64,000 nt of DNA from Ceratotherium simum simum. Taxonomy: Eukaryota > Chordata > Mammalia > Perissodactyla > Rhinocerotidae. Under the pieces are notes generated by a model that was not told where the DNA came from, did no database searches, and saw nothing but the letters and a program-made list of their open reading frames with translations. The position numbers were made by a program, and so were the translations under genes. Location of the stretch: NCBI RefSeq assembly GCF_000283155.1, contig NW_004454159.1:15400330-15464329 (forward strand). The letters run 5' to 3'. Shown piece after piece: positions 10,458 through 22,519 of this stretch. Numbering within the stretch: position 1 is the stretch's first letter; each line of letters opens with the position of its first letter.

Positions 10458-13400
10458 TTTCTGGATATCAGCAAAAATATCAAGTAAGGAACTCCAAAAG
10501 TCCATCTCTCCATAAAAGTAACCAAAAACTTCAAAAATTTTCAGAACTCTGCAAGCTAACCAAAAGCTTGCAGCAACCTGGGCATTGCTTATTCAAAAAA
10601 AATAAAGGCTGAATCTCAACAGGATAACCGAGCTTTGTGAAATTTTACCTTGCCCTAGTACCATCCCCTGCCGCCCATTTTAACAGTAGCCTTGAAAATA
10701 ACAGCCCACATTCCCAGTACTAGAAAGAACAGAACAGATTTCATTTGCAAAGGATTCTAATTTTTTTTGTTTTAATCTGTCTGATGGCTCCCTGGAAGAC
10801 TAGCTCAATAGGTTTGTCTTCACCTTACCTAATTTGGAACTCACCTTATGCTAAAGGCTCTTCATGGGCAGTTGTCAAAAAAATTTACAGGCAAATGTTT
10901 TAGTCACTGCTGCCTGAGGCAATGGATTACAGTTGGGACAAGTTGGGAGGAAATCCCAAAGGTTGGGAGGAAATGCTGGGGAATGTGATGCTTTTGGGAA
11001 TAAGGGCTTTGAAAAGCACTGACATATACCCAGGTTGTATGTATGCTCAAGAAGGCCCTGAGAAGGTCCAAGGCTCTCACCTCTCCTGACTTCAAAACAG
11101 GTGTCAACTGCCTGGTTGAGTGTTAAAGGTCTGTCCCAAAACATACAGTAAGCAACCCTGCAAAGACTAGATTTTTTGGTTCCTGACATTTAAGGAAATC
11201 TCTATGAAATCATTCACTGACCACTAAATTAACAGAATTCAGTGGCCACCTACAACAAATACAGACTTTACAAAATTAGTTCAGAAAAGTCACTAAACAA
11301 ACAACTACAACTACAGCAGCATCACCAAACCACAGAGATGAGTGATAATCATATTTCCAGAGATGTCACATTATAAGATTCAAAATATTTTTCAACAAAA
11401 AATTATGACATATGCAAAGAAATAAGTAAGTATAGCCCACACAGGGAGAAAAAAGAAGAATCCATAGAAACTGTCCTTGAGCCCAGACATAGGACTTGCT
11501 AGACAAAGATCTTAGATTGGCTATTTTAAATATGTTCAAAGAGCTAAAGGAATCCATTTCTAAATAAAGGAAAGCACAGGAATAATGTCCCAATAAATAG
11601 AGAACATGAATAAATACATGGAAATACTTTTTAAAAAGAACCAAATAGAAATCCTAGAGTTGAGAAGTGCAATAGAAGAAGAGTGAAATTAAAATTTTAC
11701 TATAAGGGCTCAACAGCAGATTTGACCAGAAAGAAGAAAGAATCAGTGAATTTGAAGATGAGTCAATTGAAATTATCCAGTCTGAGAAACAGAAAGAAAA
11801 ATTAATGAAAAAACTGAACAGCACCTTAGAGACCAGTGGGACACCATAAAGCATACAAACATATGCATTATGAAAGTCCCAGAGGGAGAGGAAAGAAAGA
11901 AAGGGGAAGAGAGATTACTTAAGGAAATAATGGCCCAAAACTCCCCAAATTTGAGGAAATACATGGATCTGCAAATCCAAGAAGCTCAATGAACTCCGAG
12001 TAGGATAAAATGAAAGAGACTCATGCTGAGACACATTATAATCAAACTGTCAAAAATCAAAGACAAAGAGATAATCTTGCAAACAGCAAGAGAAAAGCAA
12101 TTCATCGCATACAAGGGACTCTCAAAAAGATTAACAGTGGATTTCTAAGCAGAAACCTTGCAGACAAGAAGGCAGTAGGATGGCATATTTAAAGTGCTGA
12201 AAGAAAAAAACCATCAACTGAGAATACTATATTGGGCAAAACTGTCCTTCAAAAATAAAAAGCAGTTAAGACTTTCCCAGATAAACAAAAGCTGAGGGAG
12301 TTCATTAACACTAGACCTGTCCTACAAGAAATGATAAAGAGAGTCCTTTAAGTTGAAACAAAAGGATGCTAAACAGTAACTTGAAGCCATACAAAAATAT
12401 AAAGTTCTCCAGTAAAGGTAAATATATGGAAAAATACAAAAATCAATATTATTGTAATTTTGGTTTATAACTCCACTTTTTATTCTTATAAGAATTTAAA
12501 AGACAAAAACATAAGACAGGGGCTGGCCCAGTGGTGTAGTGGTTAGGTTTGTGCACTCTGCTTTGGTGGCCCAGGGTTCGTGGGTTCAGATCCCAGGCAT
12601 GGACCTACACACTGCTCATTGGGCCATGCTGCGCTGGTGTCCCACATACAAAATAGAGGAGGATTGGAGCAGACGTTAGCTCAGGAACAATCTTCCTCAA
12701 GCAAAAAGAGGATGCTTGGCAATGGTTGTTAGCTCAGGGCCAATCTTCTCCCCTGAAATGAAGAAAGAAATGCTAACATTAAAAAAAAAAAAACAAATAA
12801 ACTACATAAGACAAAAAGATCAATAAGGAAACAGAGGACTTGAACAACACTATAGACCAATTGGACCTAAGAGACATACACAGAACACTCCATCCCACAG
12901 CAGAATACACATTTTTCTCAAGTACACATGCAACATTCTTCAATATAGATCATATATTATGCTGCAAAACAAGTCTTAATAAATTTTAAAAGAATGAAAT
13001 CATACAAAGTGTCTTTTCCAATCACAGTAGAATGAAACTAGAAATCAACAGCAGAAGGAAAACTAGAAAATCCACATATTTGTGGAAATTAAACAATATA
13101 TGATTAAAAAACGAATGGGTCAAAGAAGAAATCAAAACGGAAATTAGAAAATATCTTAGGACAAATAAAAATGAAAACACAACATACCCAAACTTATTGA
13201 ATGCAGTGAAAGCAGTGTTAAGAGGTAAATTTATAGCTGTAAACACTTACATTTAAAAAGAAGGATCTCAAATAAACAACTTAATCTTATACTTTAAAGA
13301 ACTAGAAAGAGAAGAACAAACTAAACCCAAAACTATCAGAAGGAAGGAAATAATAAATATTAGAGCAGAGATAAATGAAGTAGAGAATAGAAAAACAATA

Positions 13401-15372
13401 GAGAAAATCAACAAGCTGAAAACTGAGTTCTTTGAAAAGAACAACAAAATTGACAAGCTGTCAGTTAGATGGACTAAGAAAAAAAGAGAGAAGACTCAAC
13501 TAAGATCAGAAACGAAAGAGGAAACCTTCTACTGATTTTACAGAAATAAAAAGAATCGAAAGAGAATACTATGAACAATTGTACAGCAACAAATTGGATA
13601 ACCTAGATTAAATGGACAGATTCCTAGAAACACATAACCTACCAAGATTGAATCATGAAGAAATAGAAGATCTGAATAGACCAATAACTAGTATGGAGAT
13701 TGAATCAGTAATCAAAATTCTCCCAACAAAGAAAAGCTCAGGACAGTGAAGATGGCTTCACTGGTGAATTTTACCAAAGATTTAAAGAATTAACACCAAT
13801 CCTTCTCAAATTCTTCCAAAAATTGAAGAAGAGTTAACACTTCCAAACTCATTCTATGAGACCATCATTACTCTGATGCCAAAGTCAAAGACATTATAAG
13901 AAACTAAACTACAGACCAATATCCCTAATGAATACTGATGGAAAAACCTTCATCAAAAGACTAGAAAACTAAATTTAGCAGCATATTAAAAGGACTGTAA
14001 CAGTGGGTTTTATTCCTAGAATGCATGGAGGTTCAACACATGAAAATCAATCAATGTAATACACCACATTAACAGAATGAAGGGAAAAAAACCACATGAT
14101 CATTTCAATTGATGCAGAAAAAGCATCTGACAAAATTCAACACCATTTCATGATTAAAAAAGAAAACATTCGACAAACTAGGAATAGAAGGAAACTACTT
14201 AAATATAATAAAGGCCATATGTGAAAAGCCCACAGCTAATGGTGAAAGACTAAAAGCTTTTCCTCTAAGATCAGGAGCAAGACAAGGATGCCCTCATTCA
14301 TCACTTCTATTTAACATAGTATGAAGTCCTAGCCAGAGATATTAGGCAAGAAAAAGAAATAAAAGGCATGCAAATTGGAAAGGAAAAAGCAAAATTATCT
14401 TTGTTCAAAGACAACATGATCTCATATATAGGGAACCCTAAAGATTTCAAAAAAGCTGTTAAACACGCACAAAAACTGTTAAAACTAATAGACAAATTTA
14501 GCCAAAGTTGCAGGACACAAAATTAACACAGCAAAATCAATTGTGTTTCTATACACTAACAACACACAATTTCCTGAAAAGAAAATTAAGAAAGCAATTC
14601 AGTTAATAATAGCATATAAAGGAATAAAATACTTAGGAATAAACTTAACCAAGGAGGGGAAACTTAACTTGTATGCTGAAAACTACAAAGCATTGCTTAA
14701 AGAAGACACAAAAAATTGAAAAGACTTCCCACGTTTTTGAATTGAAAGACTTAATATTGTTAAGACTGCAATACTACTCAAACTGATCTATAGATTCAAT
14801 GGAACGCCTATCAAAATCTGAACAGTGTCTTTTGCATAAATAGAAAAATCCATCCTAAAATTCATATGGAATCTTAAGGGACCTTGAATAGCCAAAACAA
14901 TCTTGAAAAAGAACAAAGCTGAGGGTCTCACTTATCCTGATTTCAAATCTTACTACAAAGCCACAGTAATCAAATCAGTGTGCTGCTGATACAAAGGCAG
15001 ACATATAGACAAATGGATTAGAATAGAGAGCCCAGAAATAAACTCTTGCTTATATGGTCAAATGATTTTCAAGAGTGCCAAAACCATTCAATGGGGAAAG
15101 GATAGTCTTTTCAACAAATAGTGTTGAGAAAATTAGATATACACATGCAAAAGAATAAAACTGGACCCTTACCTTACACCATTTGCAAAAATTAATTCTA
15201 AATCTATCAAAGACCTAAATGTAAGACTTAAACTTATAAAATTGCTAGAAGAAAACATAGGGAAAAATCTTCATTATATTAGATTTGGCAATGATTTCTT
15301 GGATATGACACCACAAGCACAGGCAACAAAAAATAGATAAATTGAACTATATAAAAATAAAAAACTTTTGAG
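10458..15372 (+). mobile_element. LINE-1 with 5' UTR, ORF1 and ORF2, lacking its 3' end
   Basis: The longest L1 in the window. 10458-11440 resembles an L1MA-type 5' UTR. 11440-12470 resembles ORF1 (coiled-coil and RNA-binding parts, e.g. AGACTTGCTAGACAAAG near 11490 and CAGATAAACAAAAGCTGAGG near 12281). 12804-15372 is ORF2 from the late endonuclease region through RT to the C-terminal region. The RT active-site block at 14401-14415 now reads L-F-K-D-N instead of L-F-A-D-D, so the catalytic pair is lost. The end of ORF1, the spacer and the start of ORF2 are missing across about 12500-12810. The element stops at 15372 without a 3' UTR or poly(A). Many stops; not active. Confidence 0.88.
12519..12803 (+). 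mobile_element. ERE SINE, two tail modules, inside LINE-1
   Basis: Head GGGGCTGGCCCAGTGG and two tail modules (about 12652-12700 and 12705-12757). ACATAAGACA flanks it at 12509-12518 and 12804-12813. The duplicated target covers the junction where L1 ORF1 sequence meets ORF2 endonuclease sequence, so the SINE landed after that L1 deletion. Confidence 0.93.
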
Positions 15373-18300
15373 GGCAAGATGGATTTGAATACCCCCACGC
15401 TATTTTTCAAAGATTACAGCCCTTTTACCTGTCTTCATAATGTAAAATAGTTTACGTATTCTCCATTTAAATAATCCAATAATGGTAGTCACTAAAATGT
15501 CACATAAGCAAACGATGAAGGCAAATTTTTTCCTGTTGACCATATTCAAAGAAAAAAAGTACTGACATTATATGAAGCAAAAATCGCTAAAAATAAAATT
15601 AACCTTTTATTTGCAAAAGTCTATGCCTATTGTCCAAGTGTATGACTGTAATTCTTTGTCATTGATGAGATCCTCTGGGGAGATCAACACAAATGAACCA
15701 AGTTAAACTAGCATGTATCCTTCAGGCACTCCAACATTTACAAGTTAGTCTGAGGCAGAAGAACCAACAAAGACTAAGAAAGAGAAATTTATAGGAGGAA
15801 AATCGGAGAAAGTAGTTTCTCAGAATCCCAGACACTCCAAAACCTGATTTTAAAAAGTGTATGATCATCTGCACCAAATGCTGCTTATAAATTTAAGTAA
15901 GATGAAAACAGAAAAATGACCAATGTGATTTTAGCACCAAGGAGGTCTTCGATGATTATGGGATAAAGACAGTGAAAATCTAGTTGGGATGGGTTGAGAA
16001 AAAAAATGAGAGAGGAAGATTTGGAGAAAGTGACCATAGACTCTTTTTTAAAGAAATTTTGTAATGAAAAAGGGGCAAAAAACCAAAAATAAACTAGTGG
16101 TCCACAGCTAGAAGAGAGACACTAGAACTATATACTGAGAATGCTATAATAAAGCACAGAAATTTAACATGCAGAGCTAGGAAGGACAGTTGTGGAAATT
16201 AGTTTCTTAAGAAAGGAATAGAAGGAAGGGTTTCAAACTACATGTGATATGATTAACAAGGGAAAGGCAGAGAATGTGGGTACAGATGTAGAAAGGATGA
16301 CAAATCTGTTGGTCAGAAGATGAGGAAGCTCCCATTTGATTCTTTTTATTTAATATTAGTTTATTAAAATGAAGTTATGAGCGAGGTTGAGTTGGGGGGG
16401 TTCTTAGAAGTTTGAGGAGAGAGAATATGATGCGATTAGTTAATAGCGTTGAGTAATCATTTGTGTTCCTAAATCTATAGTGAAACCAGTTAACAGGTTT
16501 CTGTAATTTTCTCCACATTAATTATTAATCAGATACAGGAATGGAGAAAACAGATTGTTGGGTTCAATCAGAGAAGAGATGTTACAAGATAACGAAGGTA
16601 GAGAGACAAAGTGACAAGAAGCTAAGGCTAACATGTTTGCAAAAATCCATTAAAATAACGGACTTTGAAATCTAGGCTGGTTAAGGAGAAAGGTGAGGAC
16701 ATAAAGACATTATGAATAGTGAAAAAGTGACAGGATCAATGGAAGTCTTGATGAAAAAAAGCTGAAGCATTTGGGTTAATTAAATAAGGGAGCTAGAAGG
16801 ATAAGAAATAATAGAAAATGAAAGTGTTTGAATAAGCATATATAGTTTGATAAAACATATAGTTGTTGATAAAACACAGAGATGACTATGGGAGTGAGTG
16901 GCTGAGGTATAAAATAAGTAGGAAAATAGCATTTATTGAGAGGAAATTAAAGAAAAGAGAGACTAGATATTGGATGGGTCCTCCTTGTGAGTGTTCAATT
17001 TACCAAGTAGAAAGACAGGATAGGGTAAAGAGAAAGAAGAAGCCAGATACTGAAGTCATCAGTGACTGAAGAGAGTGAGCAGTCAGTAGAGAACGGCAGT
17101 AAGCAGCATGAGCTGGTGGCTTTTGCAATAAGCTACAACTGAATGATCTTTTCGAAGTGTGTAGGAGGAGAAATGGTTTGGACATGGCAAGTAGACCAAA
17201 GCATACAACTACTGTAACTTCACACCCTTAAAATTGTGAAGTATGAGGGAAAGGTGCCCTCACTTGAGAAAAATGAAAGGGAAGTCACGTCCTCAGGGAA
17301 CACACTGGTTATAGTTCAGTGCAAGATAATTGATCAGCCATTAGGAGAGGAGATAAAGCAGAATTACCCGAGGATACATTCTGAGTTGCAGAAAGACAGA
17401 GGAAGATGGGAAGTTGGAGACTGGTTTGATGAAAGATGTATAGAGTTGTACAGAGATGAAGGTTTGTCTGGGTATTGATGGATAACCTGGGATGTTTGCC
17501 TAGATGCCAAGGGTTCTCCAAGTGATAGTATAGCAGCAGGAAATGCTCTACGGTACGGCTAAAGTAGAGATTACAGAAAATTATCTGGATAAAATGAAGG
17601 CTTGAAGAATTAATCACAGGGAGAAAAATATACTAGAATGTCAAGTATATTGAGCACAGTATGAATTACACATTTATTTGGGATTGCAAATGGTAGTTTG
17701 CCCTCCAGAGAATTACTGTATTTATAAAATGCTTTAGTTTTTAAAATACTTTTTTCTCTCTTTCATTCTCTTCCTGTATTTTTATGTACACATTCCCACT
17801 TGGTAGTAAATTCGCCTCCTGGAGAATGCATAGAGATCAATGTATTTCGCTAGCGAGGATGCCTACGGCTTGAAACAGATCCACCAGAAATCCCAAGGCT
17901 TATGTACATATTGACAAGAATCAGTCAAGGAGAAATTGCTCTCCCTGTGCTTTTTTTTTTCTTAAAAAGCACAAGCTTAGGAGAAACCCTACCACCCAAG
18001 TGTGAAAACTGATGTCTAGGTTAGGGAGCAGCAAATTTTCTAGCTGTATGAGAGGCACACTAGGAGAAATCTCCTCTAAATAAACCAGGGTTTGCTTTTT
18101 ACAGTTATATGTGCTTGTGCAATAATTTATTGTAGAATTTAGGGTTCATAACTCCATAGAGGTATACCATCTGTTTTACAGGAGCATTTTTATCCCTTAG
18201 AAACAAATCCAGAATTTGTAAACACAAGGTAGGAACGTGTATACTCACTTAGGATATTAGAAACTTGGAAAATACTAGGTTAATCTTATAAATTATTACT

Positions 18301-18479
18301 ATTATAAATTTATTAGGTAGAATAATGGAAAAAGTCTATACCTCAGTTCATTTCTTTAAAGATTCCTGTTAATTGAATGAAAGGATGTTTATTGAATCCT
18401 ACTAAGAGCTAACAGTGAAAATATACTGCTTTATGGTGGTTTCTTTTCTCCATACTTTTTTCCTCATGCTATTGAACAA
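15373..18479. other. Intergenic, unidentified; purine-rich middle
   Basis: No recognised gene. 15900-17640 is noticeably purine-rich on the plus strand and holds frames of 68-102 codons on either strand, none resembling a known protein. The texture (long GA-rich runs with scattered stops) suggests an old decayed transposon or endogenous-retrovirus interior, but I cannot name it. 17640-18479 is plain AT-rich DNA. Confidence 0.45.
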
Positions 18480-18484
18480 TGCAA

Positions 18485-18590
18485 AATATTAATCAAATGC
18501 CTGTTAACCCAGTGCACTGTGTTAGGCATTGAGAAACAGTAGTGTCTGCCTTCATGTGCTCAAATTCTTATAGGGGAGAAGAAAAGAATC
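18485..18590 (+). repeat. L2 LINE 3' fragment
   Basis: CAGTGCACTGTGTTAGGCATTG followed by TGCCTTCATGTGCTCAAATTCTTATAGGGG matches the order of L2 3' motifs (GCACTGTGCTAGGC, CCTCATGGAGCTTACATTCTA). Confidence 0.65.
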
Positions 18591-18595
18591 CAGCT

Positions 18596-18695
18596 AACAG
18601 TTGCTGACTCTCTATGCCAGGCACTCATTAGCTCATTTAATCTTCAGTCTATGAGGCAAATATTATTACATCGTTCCTGTTGTTTTAAAGCTGAA
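18596..18695 (+). repeat. MIR-type SINE fragment
   Basis: CTATGCCAGGCACTCATTAGCTCATTTAATCTTCAGTCTATGAGGCAAATATTATTA follows the MIR-family order (GTGCCAGGCAC, CTCATTTAATCCTCA, ATGAGGTA, ATTATTA). Confidence 0.55.
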
Positions 18696-18720
18696 ATATT
18701 TTGAAGGAGCCTATCAAAGT

Positions 18721-20139
18721 TTTAGAATGCATGCTTGTGCTTCATTTTGTGAAAGTTAGATGGACACCATGAAGCACCTTAGGAATTCCCCACTTAGCCA
18801 GCACAATGCAGCTGTAGAATAAATATAACTGTAAATTCTGAGGAATTAATCGGCTGTTCCCTCAATTTTTATTGAAGCAAGCGTGGTGATCACTAGTTAA
18901 TGTCAGTAAAAGGTATGGCCAGAAACATTCTGAATGGTTTCACAGTTGAATATAGGATTTAAATCAACATTGTGAATATTTCCTTCAGAAACTGTGCCTT
19001 CTGCCCTATCTTGAAGCATTCTGGCTTCAGGTTATACTTAAAATAAATGATTTTCGTGCTAACCATTTAGCAAGCTATTTCCCGTTCTCAAGAACACATT
19101 TCTCCTTCAGAGCAATTGATGCAGCTACCCCAGGAGGAGAAATCTAGTTCTATCCAGTTTTATATTTTAATGTAAAATTCAAGTCACATCAGCAATTTGA
19201 CGTTCGGCTTTTCAAGTGTCCGCCATTGTGGTAAATGCATCCTTTAGTCATCAAGATAGTCAAGAAGACTTTAAAAATCTATTTTCCTGTTGACATTTAA
19301 TTTTTTTTTGGATGGGTCATAACAATCAACAAACAAAATAAGTGTACTATTTTATAACTTTCTTTAATATACCTTCCTAACATTTACACATAAAAATAAA
19401 GGGAGAAAGCTATGGTGTTTTAGAAACAGCTGTAATAAAAAAAAAAAAAGCTGACTGGATGATTCTTTAAATAGAGGAAAAAACATAATGCACTAATTCC
19501 AGTTGTTTTTTCCCTGTGTTGTAAATATATTTAATTTAAGATTCCTAAAGATCACAAAATATTTCCTTAAATTTGTAGTGCTACTTAAAGTGTTAAAATT
19601 ATAAATTTTCTATTTTAGATAAAACAATGGATTTGAATTTCTTCCATCACTAATAGAATCTTTAAAGTATTTAGAAAAGTTTCATCAATATTCTGGAAAT
19701 CATTATAAAAAAAATTCTATGGACACAGATGTGAAATAATTCTAATGTAAAACATTTCTTTTTCAAAATTATGCCAAAATATGATTTTAGTTATATTTGG
19801 AAGGTGAAATATGGTTGCCTCTTGCATTCAAGTTTAAAATATGAAGTTGAAATTAATCAAGTATTTTCTGGATTATTTAACCTGTGCATTAATGTTAGTT
19901 AAAAAAATTATATATCACATTGATATTTCAATAACCTTATGAATTAATAAGGTAAATTAAATTTATTTTAAGAATTTTTACTTTATATTACTACATTGAG
20001 ATTTTAGATAGGGAATGTTATAGATTTTTTTCCCCATAAAAAATGAAATACATCTCCAATTTAAAATACTGAAAGCAAAGCAAATTTCAGAAAAAGAAAC
20101 TTTTTATTAATTTAAAAAACAACCTTAAAAACTGCTTTA
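18721..20139. other. Repeat-poor intergenic stretch
   Basis: About 1.4 kb with no recognisable transposon, long frame or RNA gene. The part near 19000-19280 has more even base composition than its surroundings. It is a candidate for conserved non-coding sequence only in the sense that repeats are absent. Confidence 0.45.
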
Positions 20140-20351
20140 GGGGCTGGCCTGGGGGCACAGTAGTTGGGTTCGCGCACTCTACTTTGGTGGCCTGGGGTTT
20201 GCGGGTTTGGATCCCGGACGCAGACCTACACATCGCTCATCAAGCCATGCTGTGGTGGTGTCCCACATACTAAATAGAGAAAGATTGGCATAGCTGTTAG
20301 CTCAGTGACCAATCTTCCTCACCAAAAAAAAAAAAAAAGAAAGAAAGAAAG
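20140..20351 (+). mobile_element. ERE SINE, one tail module, (GAAA)n tail
   Basis: Head GGGGCTGGCC, mutated B box (TTTGGATCC), one tail module, then an A run and a short GAAA repeat. AAACTGCTTTA flanks it at 20129-20139 and 20352-20362, an exact 11-bp duplication. Confidence 0.94.
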
Positions 20352-20362
20352 AAACTGCTTTA

Positions 20363-22291
20363 AAATAATTTTCTAGTTTCCAAAGAACAAGAACAGCATT
20401 CCACATATTTAGTAAGCAATATGGTACATGCCAGGTACAGAGGGCCTCTACGATTTAAAAAAAATTATCACATTCAAAAATATTCAGGCATTGCTAATCA
20501 TGATTTCATTTACAATGTATGATCTGTTGGCTATTTGTTGATTACTATGGTATGGTTCAGAGTGTTCCATTCTGCTCACATCTGAAAAATCCACTGACAA
20601 ATGTTTTACATAGAATGCTAAGTCAGCATTTTAATAGTTCCTAGGTAATGTTAATGCCTGGAAGCAACACCTTGGGAAAGAGTAACATATGCACATACAT
20701 TTTCCAAGAACAAATTCAAGTCTGTGCAGTTCAGTCATGGTTTCCTTAGTTTATTACCAGGTCCCATGTGTAGCATTTTGAATTGGTTGGGTGAAAAATA
20801 AAGGTTAGCTATTTAAAAGTTAGAAAATCACCTCATGAACTTGTCTGTTAAAATCTCCTCCTTTCTCTTTTGGGATCCCTTAAGAAGTCTCCAGAAAGCA
20901 GGTTAAGAAGAGCTATGTTCAGGGCCAGGTAGGTACTATAAATTTATTCCTTAAGAATTAGTTTTAATGATATTTCTGCCTCAGAGTTGTCATGATATAT
21001 AATCATATTTTTCTCTATTTTTCCATTATATGTTATAATTGACTTTCTGATTATACCAGAAATACATGTTAGAAATAGAAAATTTGGAAATTACAAAGAA
21101 TAAAAATAATTCACGTTTTAATTCATATAACAATTAAATATGTTAAGTAAAGGAAACCAAATGTAATTAATATAACATAGCCCATCATCCTTCAACAGAG
21201 ATAGTATGAAATTTTTGTTTATTAAAGATCCTTTATACATTTTAAAACTCACTGCTTTGTAGCTATAGCATTTTTCTTAGCAATGATAAGCTTATTCTCC
21301 CTGTTTTTCTAGATATAATCCCAGGTGAACAGGAGAAGCTGTCTAGGCAACAGAGAAGTCCACACCCACAGAAAACATGTTACCCAACATGCAAGTAGCT
21401 ACAGATGGGAAGTTATAACATCAACAGGAAAATTCCATGTTTCCCCCCCAGTCTGAGAATGCATCCAGCTAAACTGGAAAGATGTACTTTCTCCAAAGAG
21501 TTTTGGATTTCTTCATTCTTTCTCTAGTAAGAAGACTTGAATTGAATCCCGTGGGCATGTCTTCCATGATCCCTTGGTCCATATACATTCTCTTGTATTT
21601 ATGGAGAAATATTGGGTACTCTGATTTTGTTACAGTGAATGGCTTTGGATTTGAGATGATGCCTTACATGACTCTCCAAAATTTGACAAGAAATATGATA
21701 TTTAGGCAAGTTATAGGAAAAGTGAAAAGAAAGTTCAAGGATTATTTTAAAACATAGTGATACTTTAAGGAATGAGTTTTTGGGGATTAAAGTTTCCTTT
21801 GGATGATGAGATTCAGTGTTAAAAAACAAAACCAGTAAGTCAAGTGAAGTAGAGTTGTCTGAATACGTGATGGTGGCTGCTTCTTTCTGCTTTGGCTCAA
21901 CTGAAAGGAAACTAGGAATAGCTTTAGAAAAGAAAATAAGGTTGAAATATTTGTTTTCTTGATACCAGTCTCCCTCTTTTCTCTGTAGGATTCCCACTAT
22001 CAACTTATTCTCCTCACTTTTTCTACCACAATGAATAGAGATAGAATCTGATAAACCCACTTATGCTGATTCATTTATCCATTGATTATATTTCAGTGTG
22101 ATTCTCCCCATTTATATATTAAATTAATCTGGAATTCACATATTAGGCATTTTAACCCTACTTGTAGAATGAAAGTTTTTATCCATCTAGTAATAATTTT
22201 AAATTAGCAGATAGGAAGCTATTTGAGAGAGTTAGGGAGATAGCAATTCTAAAATCATGTATAACTTGCTCATATGCGATTTCCTAAAGAT
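20363..22291. other. Repeat-poor intergenic stretch with overlapping open frames
   Basis: No recognised repeat. 21482-21757 is a 91-codon ATG frame on plus, and 21599-22060 is a 153-codon frame on minus beginning with GTG. Neither resembles a known protein. An acceptor-like TCTCCCTGTTTTTCTAG ends near 21312, but no convincing exon follows. Most likely non-coding. Confidence 0.45.
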
Positions 22292-22303
22292 AAAAATACT
22301 CTG

Positions 22304-22519
22304 GGCCGGCCCGGGCCCGTGGCTTAGCGGTTAAGTGCGTGCGCTCTGATGCAGGCGGCCCGGGTTCGGATCCCAGGCGCGCACAGACGCACTGCTTCTC
22401 CGGCCATGCTGAGGCCGTGTCCCACATACAGCAACTAGAAGAATGTGCAACTATGACATACAACTATCTACTGGGGCTTTGGGGGAAAAATACATAAATA
22501 AAAAAAATTAAAAAAAAAA
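22304..22519 (+). mobile_element. ERE1-type SINE, well preserved, with Pol III A and B boxes
   Basis: Best-preserved ERE in the window. The head GGCCGGCCCGGGCCCGTGG has a small internal GGCCC-type duplication. The A box TGGCTTAGCGG (22320-22330) fits TRGYNNARNNG exactly, and the B box GGTTCGGATCC (22363-22373) is intact. The body has the CAGCAACTAGAAGAATGTGC and CTACTGGGGCTTTGGGGG motifs and lacks the GAGGAAGAT tail module. AAAAATACTCTGG flanks both ends (22292-22304 and 22520-22532, one G ambiguous). The retained CpGs and exact duplication suggest it is young. Confidence 0.96.
22320..22373 (+). promoter_or_regulatory. Internal RNA polymerase III promoter of the ERE1 SINE
   Basis: A box at 22320-22330 and B box at 22363-22373, with 32 bp between them, as in tRNA-type internal promoters. 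Both match consensus. Whether it is transcribed cannot be seen here. Confidence 0.6.

Noticed and set aside
10875..11189. 104-codon minus-strand frame
   Set aside because: It is antisense to the 5' UTR of a sense LINE-1; no independent evidence of a gene.
17236..17617. Overlapping 80- and 102-codon frames
   Set aside because: Non-ATG start or no family resemblance, and surrounding purine-rich DNA has the texture of a decayed repeat. I cannot support a gene.
21296..21480. Exon after TCTCCCTGTTTTTCTAG
   Set aside because: The acceptor-like motif is good, but there is no matching donor or sustained frame that would define an exon.
22320..22373. tRNA gene
   Set aside because: A and B boxes are present because the SINE derives from a tRNA; the sequence does not fold as a functional tRNA with a clear anticodon arm and is followed by the SINE body.
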